A stretch of DNA of 64,000 nucleotides from Pleurodeles waltl (GCF_031143425.1 NC_090440.1:1267265123-1267329122); one strand, 5' to 3'; counted from the first letter of the stretch, positions 45,961 to 57,710 are shown. Notes: a model not told the origin generated them from the letters alone. Translations and numbers: made by a program.

Positions 45961-46228
45961 GAAAGAAGATATAAGTCCATATTTACAAGAAAATGACGCA
46001 GTGTAGTGTTGCAAGCCAGCTTGCTGTGCCACACCATTAGGAAAATGCAGGGATGCGTTGTATCTAGAGCAATACAATGCATCCCTGTACTTTCCGCTGC
46101 ACTGACGCACAATCGGCTGCCTAGCACAAATACAGGAACCCTTGCACTATGGTGCAAGGGTGCCTGCATATCAGGGATAATCTTCCTGCACATAAACAAT
46201 AATTGATGGTGTTTTTCTTCTAACACAT
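45961..46228. mobile_element. Hairpin-chain repeat copy
   Basis: Three hairpins in the same order as in the 30791-31286 copy: GCAAGC/GCTTGC (46011-46024), CAGGGATGCGTTGTAT pairing with ATACAATGCATCCCTG (46048-46063/46072-46087, one mismatch), and ACCCTTGCAC pairing with GTGCAAGGGT (46138-46147/46152-46161, perfect). The copy ends in CTTCCTGCACATAAACAATAATTG, like the seventh hairpin region of the other copy. It is next to the 780-bp MITE. Confidence 0.7.
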
Positions 46229-46231
46229 TTA

Positions 46232-47011
46232 GGGACATATTTATACTTGTTTTGCACCAAATTTGCATCATTGTTTGAAGCGTAAATTTGGTGCTAAACA
46301 AACTACATATTTATACTTTGGCCCTAGACCCATCTAGAGCCAAATTTATGGAGTTAAAGTCATTTTTTGGATGTGGAAACCTACTTTGCGTCAATGAGAT
46401 GCAAAGTAGGTATTCCCATGCAAAAAATGACTCTTTGGCCCTAGCGCCATTTTTATCCCACAGTGCTAAAATCACGCAGAGGACGGAGGGGTCAAAAAAT
46501 GGTGCTAAGCTTGCTTTGCACCATTTGTTAACACCTGGGTCAGGGCAGGGGTTAGGGAACCTGTAGGCCTATTTCCATTGTGGAACACCATGGAATAAGC
46601 CCACAGGTGGCCTCCCTAAGACCCATGGACACACACACCATAGGGACAGCGGAGGATGAGGGACCCCGCCCCAGGTAAGTATAGGTAAGTACAGGTAAGT
46701 ATTTTATTTACTTTTTTAAAGTGCCATTGGGGGCCCTGAAATGGACCCCCCCTACATGGCCCTGGGTGTATTTTTTTCACTCTAACCTGCCTAACGTCAT
46801 TTTTTGGTGCAAAACCCCTTCTTCCATAGCGCCAGCTCCACCCAACTAGCGTCATTTTTTTCTTTACGCTAGCCTATCCTTTGTACTGGATTGCACCATT
46901 CCATAAATGTGGTGCTCGGCTGGTGCACAGAAATGGTGCAAGCCGGTGCTAAAATATTTGGTGCAAAACTGCGCTAGTGCAGTTTTGCACCAAAAAGTAT
47001 AAATTAGGGCC
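46232..47011. mobile_element. 780-bp Harbinger-type MITE
   Basis: Left end GGGACATATTTATACTTG; right end, reverse complemented, GGCCCTAATTTATACTTTTT. The triplet TTA flanks both sides (46229-46231, 47012-47014). Subterminal inverted motifs (TTTTGCACCAAA, GGTGCAAAAC) recur inside. The ends share the ATTTATACTT core with the 156-bp MITE at 21524. No coding sequence. Confidence 0.82.
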
Positions 47012-47111
47012 TTATTTCTCCCTGTTGTACCACTTTTACGAAACCTCTGGGGTGGCATAGGAATCTGACACATTCCCAGGTTTACAAAACCATGTAAATC
47101 TTGGAATGCGT

Positions 47112-47238
47112 TTAAATAACCTGTAAAATGCATCATGTTTGATTGCAAATGAAGTATACACAAAAAAAGAGACAGGATTTTATTTTCTCTTAATGTTAAA
47201 ATGTGTGTATTTAAAATTCAGTTTTGTCTTGAAAGACC
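47112..47238 (+). repeat. Direct repeat, copy 2
   Basis: Second copy of the 44575-44698 segment. It is broken off at TTGAAAGAC, followed by CCCACAGCAACACC, which belongs to the hairpin-chain/palindromic repeat also seen at 41100. Confidence 0.7.
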
Positions 47239-47420
47239 CACAGCAACACCAATAGAATGCCTCTTTCATGCAGAGTTCAGCTTCAAAGGTGGGGTCATAT
47301 TTACAAGGCCATTGAAAGCTGAGCAAGTTGGCTTTACGTGGCCTTGTAAATATGTGCGGGTGTTATTGTACCACAGGGCATTGTAAATATGTCCCATAGA
47401 GCAAGAGGGTGAAAGGGAAC
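47237..47420. repeat. Palindromic dispersed-repeat fragment
   Basis: ATATTTACAAGGCCA near 47289 pairs with TGGCCTTGTAAATAT near 47339 around a short spacer that contains CTGAGCAAGTTGG. It shares CACAGCAACACC and ATTTAC motifs with 41092-41180. The same motif (TTGTAAATATGTCCCAT) recurs near 47381-47397. Confidence 0.55.
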
Positions 47421-48700
47421 AAAAGAAAGAAGCAGAACCGGGTAGTTTGATTATTTTTGCCAGAGCTGTTTTTGATCCCATTCTAGCCTTACTTACCATC
47501 CTATGACATAAAAGTGGGAGTGTGCAGATTTCACACAGGTATTCATTGTTTTTTTTTAAGGCACCCTATTTTCCGTTTCTTCTGATTTTTACAAATAAAT
47601 ACAGACAGAAAACGATTTTTCCTGTCTGTATTTAGTTTTAAATGTGGATAAAAACAAATATCAGGATTTTTTCTTAGCAATTCTAATTACTATCAGTCTT
47701 GACTGCCAGGCCAATAGTTGTAGGGATTGACAAGTGAACAGGTTAAAAAGTAAGGACGTAATCATAATAATGCTTAAAGAGCAGTATAAATACATAAAAT
47801 TGCTACTAAAATGTTCATATTTCTTAAAAGTGTATTGATTTATCATTTACATGTCTTAATAAGTTTAAAAACTAGTAGATATTCAAAAAGGAATGTACAT
47901 TTTTCGGTTAAATAAATATGGAGACATCTCAGTTTCAGCTTCACTTTTCCACAAAACCTAATATAAATACGGATAAAAACAGATAAAATTAGCAAAAAAT
48001 GCTTATGGATAAATATAGACAAAAATGTAAAAACAAAATACCATAAAACCAGGTGACCTAGTTACTTATGAACACTATTGTAGTGTAGAGATTATCTTTT
48101 ACAAAGTCAAGTAGGACAAAACAAAATTGACTGCACTTTTGGTTTCACCATTTTTACCAACTAAATTGTGTTCTGTTTTTTAAAGATTTTTCTCCAAATT
48201 GAAAGATTACTTCCAAAGCAGTACTGTCTGTTCAGTGCCATGCCTGTGGCACCATTGTCTAAAGACTTCCGCACCTATTGGAAGCTAAATGACATGAATA
48301 TCTAAAGCAAAGTTGTGACGCCTAAGTGAAACTGTGGTGCCTCAGGGGAATCCTTATAAGTAGAGAGAGAGAGGGAAAGCAGAAGAATCCTAGTAAGATT
48401 GTTGCATTTCATTCTAGGTCCTCTACCTGAAACATACTATGTATAATTTCTAGAGAAATCCAGTATATTGCGCTGCCCTTCAGTAGGCCAGCCTTACAAA
48501 AGAATCATAACAATCTATGATTAAAAATTAGAGCAACTTGCCAATTCCAGTCAAAGACAGAGCATCAGTTATATATTCTCTGCAATATTCTTTTTTGCAC
48601 TTCTCTCAGCACCTATGGATGATCTGTCCAGCTGCCATGTTTTTATAAGAAACGTCATTGTTGCTTCTGCTACCCAATTTTAAAGGTTTCAGTGGAATTA
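47421..48700. other. AT-rich gene-free interval
   Basis: Nothing supportable as a gene. 47540-48010 repeats the theme ACAAATAAATACAGACAGAAA / GATAAAAACAAATA, suggesting simple-sequence drift. The rest is ordinary. Confidence 0.5.
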
Positions 48701-50501
48701 ACACCTAAAAGTCTCTCATGCAGTCATCTGGTCACGCTAGACTGTGTGAAAGTCACAAGTTCAGTCTAACAGTGATGGAGTGCAGATCGGATACAGGGAC
48801 CAGATTAGTCCTGCTTCCAAAGTTACCTTCTAAATCCGGCTCAAAGAGTTTCATTCACAGTGGAGGAGGCTACAAGGAGGAGGCTGACAACTGAGGACGG
48901 TCATTGCTGTAAACCGAAGAGCATGTCTGGCATCATGAATGGTCATTGCTGTTGCACAAAGAGCTGCTCAAATGTCATGGTCTGTCATTGCAATAGCTTC
49001 TCTTTAGTGACAATTGCAGGTTGTCGTTGCTGTATTTCGAAGTGCAGGGATTGTGTTGCCTGTTGACCCTGTCAGTGCAAAATATGGGTCTCACTGGAAC
49101 CTTGCATTGGTGGATGTCATGGGCAGCAAGGTCTTGTGCAAACAGGCACATTTGCGTTTATTAGGGGCAGGCCCAGTTGCAGGTCCTGACAATTTAATTT
49201 GCAGCAGGTCAGCTGGGCAGCTACAGGGAGGCTTTTGAACCTTGCTGTGTCCCTATAGATTACATAGGAGATCAGCTAACTGACCCTTCGAGTCACTCTG
49301 AGTAGGCTGGTATGAAAGAAAGCATGCTGAATCTTCCTTCTCAGAAAGCAAGGCAGTCCTTCAAGCAGCAGGGCAGTATTCTGGCAGCAGAGCAGTCCTT
49401 TTTTTGGGACCTTCCACAGGTCCAGGAGTGTTCCGGTGAGTGGCTCTGGAGATCAAATATTTGTACCTGAGCACAGCCTTTTTGTGGGGTGACTGATTGT
49501 TCTAACCCCACACCTGGTTCTGAAATGTTTTCCGTTCCCCTGTCAAGACTCCAAACGTTTTGGAGGTGTCAAAATGCAGGGACGGTGGGGTGTCAGGTTT
49601 CTTTGTGCAAAGTTCTTTGATGTGTAAGTGGGGCTGAGTACAGCCCTTCCTCATTCATCTTACCAGAAGGGCCCATCCTGTCCACACCTGATCCCACTTT
49701 GTGCTTTGTGTTAATGTCTGGAAACAATGCACACATCTCAACAGCAGAGCCATTCACAGTCATGTGACTCAGGGCACTGCTAGAAAGCATAAGTGCCCGG
49801 GACAAGAAAACACCAGCTTTCCATACGTAGTATTTTCAGAGTTGTAAGAGAGTTTAATAATACAATTAATTTGAGCGTAAACACCATATCTCTACCTGCT
49901 CCCAATCTAAAGTTTGCAATTATTAAATGCAATAGGGCGAACCCAACGTTAGTCAATGGAAAAGATAAACATTACAACATGTTAGGTGTTTTTCGCTGAC
50001 AGGACATGTAAAACCTAAGTACACGTGTCTTACAGTTCAAATATAATGCACCCTACACTATGAGCCTTTAAGGCCTGGTTTAAGGGTCCCTTACAAGTTC
50101 TAAAAAGGAAGGTTTTTGGCTGGCAAAAGGTATATTTTGTCAGGTCAAAAAGGCAGTTTAAAACTGCACTACAGGCAACTGTGGTAGGACTGAGAAATAT
50201 TTTTAAAGTGATACTTTAGTGGATGGGAAAATGAGTGTTGCAGGCCTACGAGTAGCATTAGGTTTAAAGGCCCTGGGTACATGCAGTACCATTTACTACG
50301 GCCTTACAAATAAAACAAATGTGCTAATTAGGTGGAGGCCAATTTTACCATGTTTGAAGGAGGGTGCACTATCTCTTTAGCACTAGTTAGCAGTGGAAAA
50401 GTGCATAAAGCCTTAAAGTTAACAAGAGCAAATTCAGGAAACAGGAGCTTTGAAGGCAAACATTTTGCAGAAACACTATGCCAAGGATCTCAGGTCTAAC
50501 A
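48700..50501 (-). mobile_element. Diverged solo LTR, LTR-A superfamily, minus strand
   Basis: The right part matches the U3 side of LTR-A in order: GACATGTAAAAC (50003), CACCCTACACTATG..., GGCAGTTTAAAACTGCACT (50152-50170), GTTGCAGGCCTA, TTTAGCACTAG, ending CAAGGATCTCAGGTCTAACA at 50500, like CAAGGATGTCAGGTCTAACA at 43007-43026. The left part is too diverged to place its end; 48700 is approximate. No gag-pol adjoins it. Confidence 0.65.
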
Positions 50502-52126
50502 GTCATCACAAGCAGAAACCTGTCAGACTTTTCGATTATGAACAGTGGCAGGGAACAGAAATACACAATTATGGATCCTGAGCTAAAGGTCCCAACCAAG
50601 GAGATGGTAAGACACCATAACAGTACAATATGCCATGTCATGATAAAGATGCTACCAAAAACATACATGTCCCTGGAAGAAAATAATGGCCAAAATCAAC
50701 ACTGAATTAACATAAAAACATGATTTTGAGGACGTTTAAGCAGGTTCCAAAGCTTGAAATTCTAAGGTATCTACTAATTCAAGAAAGGGGCCCCTCTTGG
50801 AACCATTAATGCCCCTGGGGACTGCCTCCCCAGGCCCGGCTCCTGCTATCTTCCAAGGTGCCCACTCTCAGGAGGTTAACTGCTTTTGCTTGGCGGGAGC
50901 TGTGTTCCCCGGGGCTGAATATGTATAGGGGAGGAAGGGCTGTGCACCACTTCCCCTTAATTAAACAATGCGGCCTCGGCTCCCATTTTGGGGTTGTTTC
51001 TCTAATTTGTTTTGTATTTTGACCCTGGAGCAGTCCAGCGGGGTCCCCTCATGGGGTCCTGCCCACTTCTGTTATTTTTTTAAGTTCAGGAGGGGAGTCC
51101 CCAAGTCCTGTAATGGCTGCCAGCAACTTTTTTCTCATGTTGCTGGCAGCCAATGAAAGTGCTTGCTCCTGCAGGAAGTCTGATTTCCTTGGTAGGGAGA
51201 TGGCCCAAGGGAAATATAGCACCCTTGGCCAATCAGAACACTCTAATTTTAAATTGGTGTTCCTACACAACTCTCTCGAGCCTCTCATGGACCCAATTGT
51301 CCACATATAGAATTATTTTTTTAACCTTAATTTCTCAAAAACTACTCAACGGATGTTCACTGAATCACAAAGACGACAATTTGTGGACCAAGATGTAGCT
51401 TCCTGCCAAATTTGATGTAAGTGTATGGAAAATGCATGGGGATATTGCATTTTGGGACTCCTCCTCTTTTGGCCCCCACTTGATAGATCACCCCAAAAAT
51501 TTTCATGCACAAACTAGTCAAAAGATTTTTTTTTATAGAAAGTTTTTTCGAGATTCATGATACCATGAAAAAGTTATTAGCAGCAAAAAAATACCTTTTC
51601 CAGTCTAAAAGCTGACCTAACTACAATTTTGTATAGAAAACACAGATCATTTTTTTAATTACAGATAGGATACACTACAATCATAAATAAATACATTTAT
51701 AGCATGTTTTATTTGAAGTACAGATTGCGATCAGACAAAATAAGCATTTTGGAATTTTGAAAGAACTGTGACAGACAGGAAGAAAGAGGAAGTGGAAGAA
51801 AGAAGCAATTAAAAGAAAAGGAGTTACAAAAGCATAGTGAAAATCTTACAGAAAATTAATGAAACTACCTATGTATAATAAAGAAAAAATCAGCTCAAAG
51901 AAGACTGTGTGGTATTCTTTTGCACTATCACGTTATAAAAATTCTTGCCTTGAATGAATGCAGTTTTTTCAAGGAGGATCAGAAATGACTGTAATATCCC
52001 TGTCAGAATATTTTGATAGTAAGAAGGACAAGGCCATTGCCAACATATTCCTTTTAATAATCATTTGTGAGGATCGTAGATTTGATGTGTAGAGTTTGTG
52101 GCAGATAATATTCCATAATTTGGCAT
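50502..52126. other. Gene-free interval with dispersed repeat
   Basis: 50800-51600 has the texture of an interspersed repeat: a GC-rich block, then TTGCTGGCAGCCAAT, then TTTCTCAAAAACTACTCAACGG, a phrase typical of repetitive DNA. 51600-52126 is AT-rich. No coding frame is supportable. Open frames over 51049-51310 lie on both strands at the same place, as expected for a palindromic GC-balanced repeat. Confidence 0.4.
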
Positions 52127-52439
52127 AGGTAGTAGTAGTAGTATTTTAGTTATTTCTTTTAAACAACCATAAAAGTATACATAAATACATTCATAAAATT
52201 GAGTATATAGAATCTCCTAGTGCATTTAGATCTTAAAAAAAAGATTAAAATATGTATTATTTAGACATTTAAAAGAATTAAAACACATATGCATTGTGTA
52301 AGTGCAAGGTACAAATTTAACTTGAAGTACATGTGCGGCATATGGGAAACAGGTTTAAGTTGGAGATGGAATAATCAAATGTAAGTTCAAAAGTATCTGT
52401 CCGATAGCTAAACAACCTTGGCGCTTTGTCAGTCCAAGA

Positions 52440-52816
52440 ATACCCATTAGGACATGGCTCTCCGTCTTATGCACCATGCTTGGTCCAGGTATTTGGTTAA
52501 AGCAATGACGATCACCGCCTTTGAGTCATATTTAAGGATTCTCAGGGCCTCCCAGTAGTGTCTGGCACCCAAGAGCTTACAAACGGGGATTATCCATCTC
52601 CTGCGATGCTATGAATATTGCTGGCAGAAAAAGAGTAAGTGTTCTTCAGTTTCCTTTAGCTGAGGACAGAAATGACAAGACACAGCGGAGGTACGCTTCT
52701 TCCATTTAGCCGTTAAATGTCATAGTGGTAAGGACTCGTACCTAAGCTGTAGGTACAGGCGCTTGGCAAAGGAGGGATGGATTTCATCCAGGACATTTTT
52801 GTAGGATGGGGAGCAT
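52440..52816 (-). pseudogene. LINE-2 ORF2, C-terminal piece
   Basis: Minus strand, from the Harbinger junction: KNVLDEIHPSFAKRLYLQLR, then CHFCPQLKETEEHLLFFC near 52650-52710 (Cys-X2-Cys...His-X4-Cys, the same place as FCNFCKK...HFMFFC in the first LINE), then LLGARHYWEALRILK and ALTKYLDQAW. These match the first LINE residue group for residue group. Two stops interrupt it. The reading frame joins 61313 upward when the Harbinger element and one TTA are ignored. Confidence 0.82.
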
Positions 52817-53392
52817 TTAGGCCTTCATTACAACCCTGGCGGTCAGTGATAAAGTGGCAGTAATGCCGCCAACAGACCGGCGTCAATTACTGCCAAATTA
52901 TGACCATGATGGAAAGATCTCTGAAAGACAGCCAATGGACCACACTGACCGCAAGGGTGGAAACAACAGCCACTACGGCGGTAGCCACCTACAGCCAGGC
53001 AGAAGTCAATGTTCTGCCCACCATATTAAGACCCTGCAAACCGCCACCTTTTCCGGGGCGGTACCAACAACATCAAAAGCCTGGCGGAAACAGAGCTCAG
53101 AAATGAAAGGACTCACCATTGGAGACACAGGGAAGAAGCACGCCGCCATGGAACCAGAACTGCATGTATTTCCGATGATATTCTACCTTTCGTTCCACGA
53201 CGAACACCAACGCCGGTGAAGACGACGACGGTGAGTACAGCCACCTAGCACACAATGGGGAGGAGGAAAAAGAGAGTGACGCACACACGTACCACACACA
53301 CCCCATACACACAACCAGATGCACAAGAAAGCAACTTACTCCCTATAAATCAGCTGACTAATGCAAGGAAAAAAAGAATTCACTAAAGTGAG

Positions 53393-54068
53393 TGTGATAA
53401 TATCAAAGCAAAAACAACAAGTGATGGACGGAATGCTGAACATTGTCAAACATTCACCCCAGTACAGTGATCTGGGCCTAAATCCACTGTTTTTTTGCTG
53501 CCCATGCCATTCCAGTTTGGACCCAGCCATATGCAAATCAGTCTTGACCCTGTTCCCCATGGGAACAGTCCAGCCTGAACTGCTAGACCAGGTCTTCCCT
53601 GGACTGGAAACAAGCATCCTGGGACCGGTTTCGGGGTTTCACCCCTCATCAGCCAGGCTAGCTTGAATTAAACCCAGATCTGTGACTGGGGGTGAGTGTT
53701 TGCATTGTCAGCACTCCGTCCATCATCCTTTTGTGTTGCTAAAGTTGCCCCAAGTGGGAAGGGTATGCCCAGACCTGGGTCCCTTGCTCACTGTGCCACT
53801 GGAATCAAGCTAGCCTGGCTGAAGAAGGGTGATACCCTGAAACCGGTCCCAGGATGCTTGTTTCCGGTCCAGGGAGGACCTGGCCTGGCAGTTCGGGCTG
53901 GACTGTTCCCATGAGGAACAGGGTCAAGACTGATTTGCATATGGCTGGGTCCAAACTGGGGTGGAATGGTGAGCAAAAGAACGATGGATTAAACCCAGAT
54001 CTGTGACTGGGGGTGAGTGTTTGCATTGTCAGCACTCCGTCCATCATCCTTTTGTGTGATAATATCAA
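53393..54068. mobile_element. Foldback-like insertion flanked by 14-bp repeats
   Basis: TGTGATAATATCAA occurs at 53393-53406 and again at 54055-54068. Between them, 53421-53668 (plus) is matched by 53813-54045 on the minus strand: GATGGACGGA, TGGACCCAGCCATATGCAAA, CAAGCATCCTGGGACCGGTT and CAGCCAGGCTAGCTTGA occur in both arms. In addition a 68-bp block ending in CCGTCCATCATCCTTTTGTG is repeated directly at about 53670-53737 and 53988-54054. No coding. Confidence 0.75.
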
Positions 54069-54300
54069 CACAGTATAAAAGATAACTTAGCCAATGTTAC
54101 AGATGTCTACAAATGTACAGAAAAAGGGACACTGCCCAGTCCTCATTTTGTGTGGGCCACATGGCCACAGGGCAAACTCCAAGGCCCCACTTATCACCTG
54201 CATCAATACGGAGAGAACACTGCAGGGGCATCAGTTGACAAATAGGCAGGTACCTCAAGGGGAGGGTGCAGCACCTCAGCCAGATGCGGAAACAAGACCA

Positions 54301-54580
54301 CTGGTTCTGGAGGGGGCAACATGCCCTGTGCTTTGTCCGGGGAAGTGATGAACCACAGTCTCGCAAGTGGGTGTCTCCCACACTGGTTCTGGAGGGGGCA
54401 ATATACCCTGTGGTTGGTCCTGGGGAGTGCAAGGCCACAGTCTCTTGAGTGGGTGTCTTCCACACTGGTTCTGTAGGGGGCAACATGCCCTGTGCTTTGT
54501 CCTGGGGAGTGATGGGCCACAGTCTCTCAAGTGGGTGTCTCTCACACTGGTTCTGGAGGGGGCAGCCTGCACAGCAGCCC
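54301..54580. repeat. 82-bp tandem repeat, about 3.4 copies
   Basis: CTGGTTCTG(G/T)AGGGGGCA recurs at 54301, 54383, 54465 and 54547, exactly 82 bp apart, with few differences. 82 is not a multiple of three, so the open frames over it change phase each unit. It lies inside the Harbinger element, downstream of the first Myb-like gene. Confidence 0.88.
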
Positions 54581-54624
54581 ATGGAGGCAGCATCACATTG
54601 TGTCCACCGATGGTGATGGCGCAC

Positions 54625-54757
54625 TGTGGTGGTGCTGGTGGTGGTGGTGGGAGGCTCCTGCACATCCCCTGCACACTTGGATGGATGCATTGTGGTGGTA
54701 CTGGTGGTGGTGGTGGGAGGCTCCGGCACATCCTCTGCACTCTTGGATGGATGCACA
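54625..54757. repeat. 66-bp tandem repeat, two copies
   Basis: TGTGGTGGT... followed by GGTGGTGGTGGGAGGCTCC and CTTGGATGGATGCA starts at 54625 and again at 54691. On the minus strand it would encode a Thr-rich 22-residue unit. It may be coding remains or simple sequence growth. Confidence 0.75.
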
Positions 54758-54758
54758 A

Positions 54759-57260
54759 CTATGCATGGTGGTGAGGGCTCCATGACAGCTGTGGTGTATG
54801 CCCCTGGTCCTTCTTGCTTGCTGGTGCATGCTCCTGGTCCTTCTTGCCTGCTGGTGCAGGCTCCTTGCCCTTCTTGCCTGCTGGTGGAGGCTCCTTGCCT
54901 TCTTGCCTGCTGGTGCAGGCTCCTTGCCTTTCTTGCCTGCTGCTACAGGCTCCTTGCTCTTCTTGCCTGCCAGTGCAGGCTCCTTGCCCTTCTTGCCTGC
55001 TGGTGCATGCTCCTTGCCCTTCTTGCCTGCTGGTGCAGGCTCCTTCCCCTTCAGTATATGTGGACTGGAATCCTTTCCACCACAAGTAGGTGCGGATGGA
55101 ACTGGGTCCGTGAACTGTGTGGCTGAGGTGCTTGGCTGGGTTCATGATAGCCTGGCCATACGTGCAGGATGGGGGGGAGGGGGTAGGGAAGAGATCATTG
55201 GTGGATAGGAAACGTTTCTTAGGGACATCTGGGTGGGAAGATGAAGAAACAAATGGGAGTGGAGGATGAGAGTGTGGTTGTTGGAGGTGTCTGTCTGCTG
55301 GATTTGGGTGCAGGTGCATGGGTTGTATGCTGTTGTGAGGTGGATGGCTGCTGGGTGTCTGAGTGCTTGCATTTGTGTACATTAGGAATGGGGGACAAAC
55401 ACAGTGGGAGAGGACACAGGGGACATGTACATGGATGTTGCGGAGGTGTCTGCAAGTGAGGTGTGTGCTCTGCTTGGTGTGGTGATGATGCTGGCAGTGG
55501 ATGATGATGTAGTGCATGCAGGTGTGAGTGTGGACATGACTGGGAGGGAGGTGGTTGAGGGGGAGTAGGGGGAGACAGTGGAGGCAGTGGATGTTGTTAT
55601 GTCTGCAACTGTATGTTGTTTGCGTGAGTGCTTGTGGGATGAAGTGTGGTGCTTGTGTTTGCCTGTGAGCATGCTCATCTGGCTGTGTGCTTGGGATGGG
55701 TTGGGGTAGAGGAAAATGGTACTGGGAAGAGGAAGTTGGAGGGGGGACGGTAGAAACAGGGAAAATGGCTGCCATCAGAGAGGAGGTTAGAGACTGGATT
55801 GATCTCTGTTGGGCAGCCAATCCAGTCTGAATGCCCTCCAGGAATGCATTAGATTGTTGCCAGCCCCTGGATGGAATTCACAATGGTTGACTGCCCTACA
55901 GAGATGGATCTCAGGAAGTCAATAGCCTCCTCACTCAGGGCAGCAGGGCTAACTGGGGCAGGGCATGAGGTGCCTGGGGCAAAGGAGATGCCCACCCACC
56001 AGGGTGAGCGGGCATGGGCAACTTGAAGAGGGGCTTCTGGGAGGGCAGTGATGGTACGGGGGTGGTGGCTCTACCTGTAGCTGGGGTGGTCAGAGAAGTG
56101 TCTGCCACCACCAGGGAGCTTCCATCAGAGGAGGTATCTGTGTCTGGATTGTCCCCTCCAGTCTCTGCTGTGGTGCTCCCCTCGCCCTCCGTCCCACTGG
56201 TGTCTTCAGTGTCGGTGAACTCTGCCTCCTGGGTCCTGTGGGATGCAGCTCCCTCCGTCGCCGGTGCCTCTGCTCCTCCACCAGAAGATGCTAATGCACA
56301 TAAGGACAGGATGACAAAACAAGAAAGGGGAGAGAGAGACAAAGGATACACTGGGTCAATGGCTGCACCAACACCACCGTTGGCGTACACTGCACCCTCA
56401 AACACAGGGAACAGGCCTATGCACTATGCAATGCACCACCACTGATATTGCTAGCCACCAAGGCATGAGGAGGGTCACTCACCGCCAAATGTAGCACACC
56501 TGGGACCCATGCAGCCCTGACCAGTAGTGGATGCTTACAAGCCAGGTAGGCGGGATTATCCCTTCAGAACCCTAGCCACCATAGGACCGATGCTGCTATG
56601 TCATGCCTGGCCTAGGGGCTCCCACTGACACACATCCACTACCCGGATACCACCCCACCAGCTGTAAGTTGTAATGATAGTCACTGTACTCATCCCCTTG
56701 TGGCTGCTGCAATGCCCTCAAGGGCCCATCCAACTCTGGATAGGCCACCGCCAGTATGTGGGCCATCAGTGGGGTCTGGGTTCGACGGGCACCCCTTCCT
56801 CATTGGGAGGCCATCCCCGGCTGGGCCTCTGCATTTTCTGTGCCCAGCGTCTCAGGTCCACCCACCATTTCTGACAGTGGGTGCTCTGCCTGCCATAGGC
56901 CCTCAGGGTCTGCACCTCCTTGGCGATAGTACACCATATACCATTCTTTTGATGGGCGCTGACCTGCAGAGGCAATGCACACTGGAAAACACTATTAGAC
57001 AAACAGTCCAGCCTGTTACACATATGGCCCACCATGCCCTTTTCCATCACCATTAGCACACACATAGCCCAGAACACAATGTGTATACCAGAAAGAAAAC
57101 ATCCACCCCCTGGATGCCACATGCATCGTGCCCACAATGTACTCACCTGTTGGTCTGGAGGCCCATACAGCAGTCAGTACTGTGGTCGGACCCCATCCAT
57201 CAGTCATTCCAACTCCTCTGAAGTTAAGGCTGGGGCCCTATCCCCGGTCACACGGGCCAT
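54759..57260 (-). pseudogene. Myb/SANT-like gene A of the Harbinger element (broken)
   Basis: Minus strand. Probable start ATG at 57260, exon 1 to 57147 (LTSEELE, an in-frame TGA, then LMDGVRPQY), donor CAG|GTGAGT. Acceptor CTGCAG before 56963, exon 2 with the Trp-rich helix region GIWCTIAKEV, HCQKWWVDLRRWAQKM (56766-56963). A later acidic Ser/Thr-rich part covers 56284-55935 (TSGTEGEGSTTAETGG). A 353-codon low-complexity frame 55820-54759 ends in the decapeptide repeats and may be its 3' end or unrelated. Tryptophan spacing suits a Myb/SANT-like DNA-binding fold, the accessory protein of Harbinger elements. It is disabled by the TGA and by frameshifts after exon 2. Confidence 0.65.
54795..55055. 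repeat. 30-bp minisatellite, about 8-9 copies
   Basis: The unit GGCTCCTTGCCCTTCTTGCC followed by TGCTGGTGCA repeats nearly head to tail with one or two changes per unit. Because 30 is a multiple of three, the minus strand reads a decapeptide of the type CTSRQEGQGA over and over. The long minus-strand open frame 55820-54759 covers it. Confidence 0.85.
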
Positions 57261-57710
57261 GGTAAGTTACAGACACAGGTCATAGCAGCAGATGCAGTGT
57301 GGGTCCTCTCTTATGAAAGGTCAGGTAGCAAGTGAGGAATATGATAGAAAATGGCAGTCACATCCATGGCGGTGCATGCCGTCACCACCGGCGTAGATCA
57401 CCATTGGCCACTGTACCCCATAGGGGCCAATATTAGCCAATGAGGAGTTGCACGGTGGTTCCAGACTGCCTCCCGTGACAGCACACAATGTCAGCGGAAT
57501 TACCTCACTTCCACTTGTCCCTTCACACAGGACAGGCGGACACCATTTCAGAGAAGGAGCAGCCCTATGGATTCATGCTGTGTCACAGGACAAATGGGCT
57601 CATACTGGACAATTCCCACTGACCCATTACAAGTGTACAGATTGAAAACTACTGTTGTGGCTCAAATGTTCAGTTTGTGACAGCCTCCTCACTCTTGCTT
57701 CCCTTAGATA

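Noticed and set aside
54097..54783. 228-codon minus-strand frame rich in Pro, Thr and Cys
   Set aside because: It is produced by the 82-bp and 66-bp tandem arrays; the 82-bp unit changes frame at each copy, so a conserved protein is unlikely.
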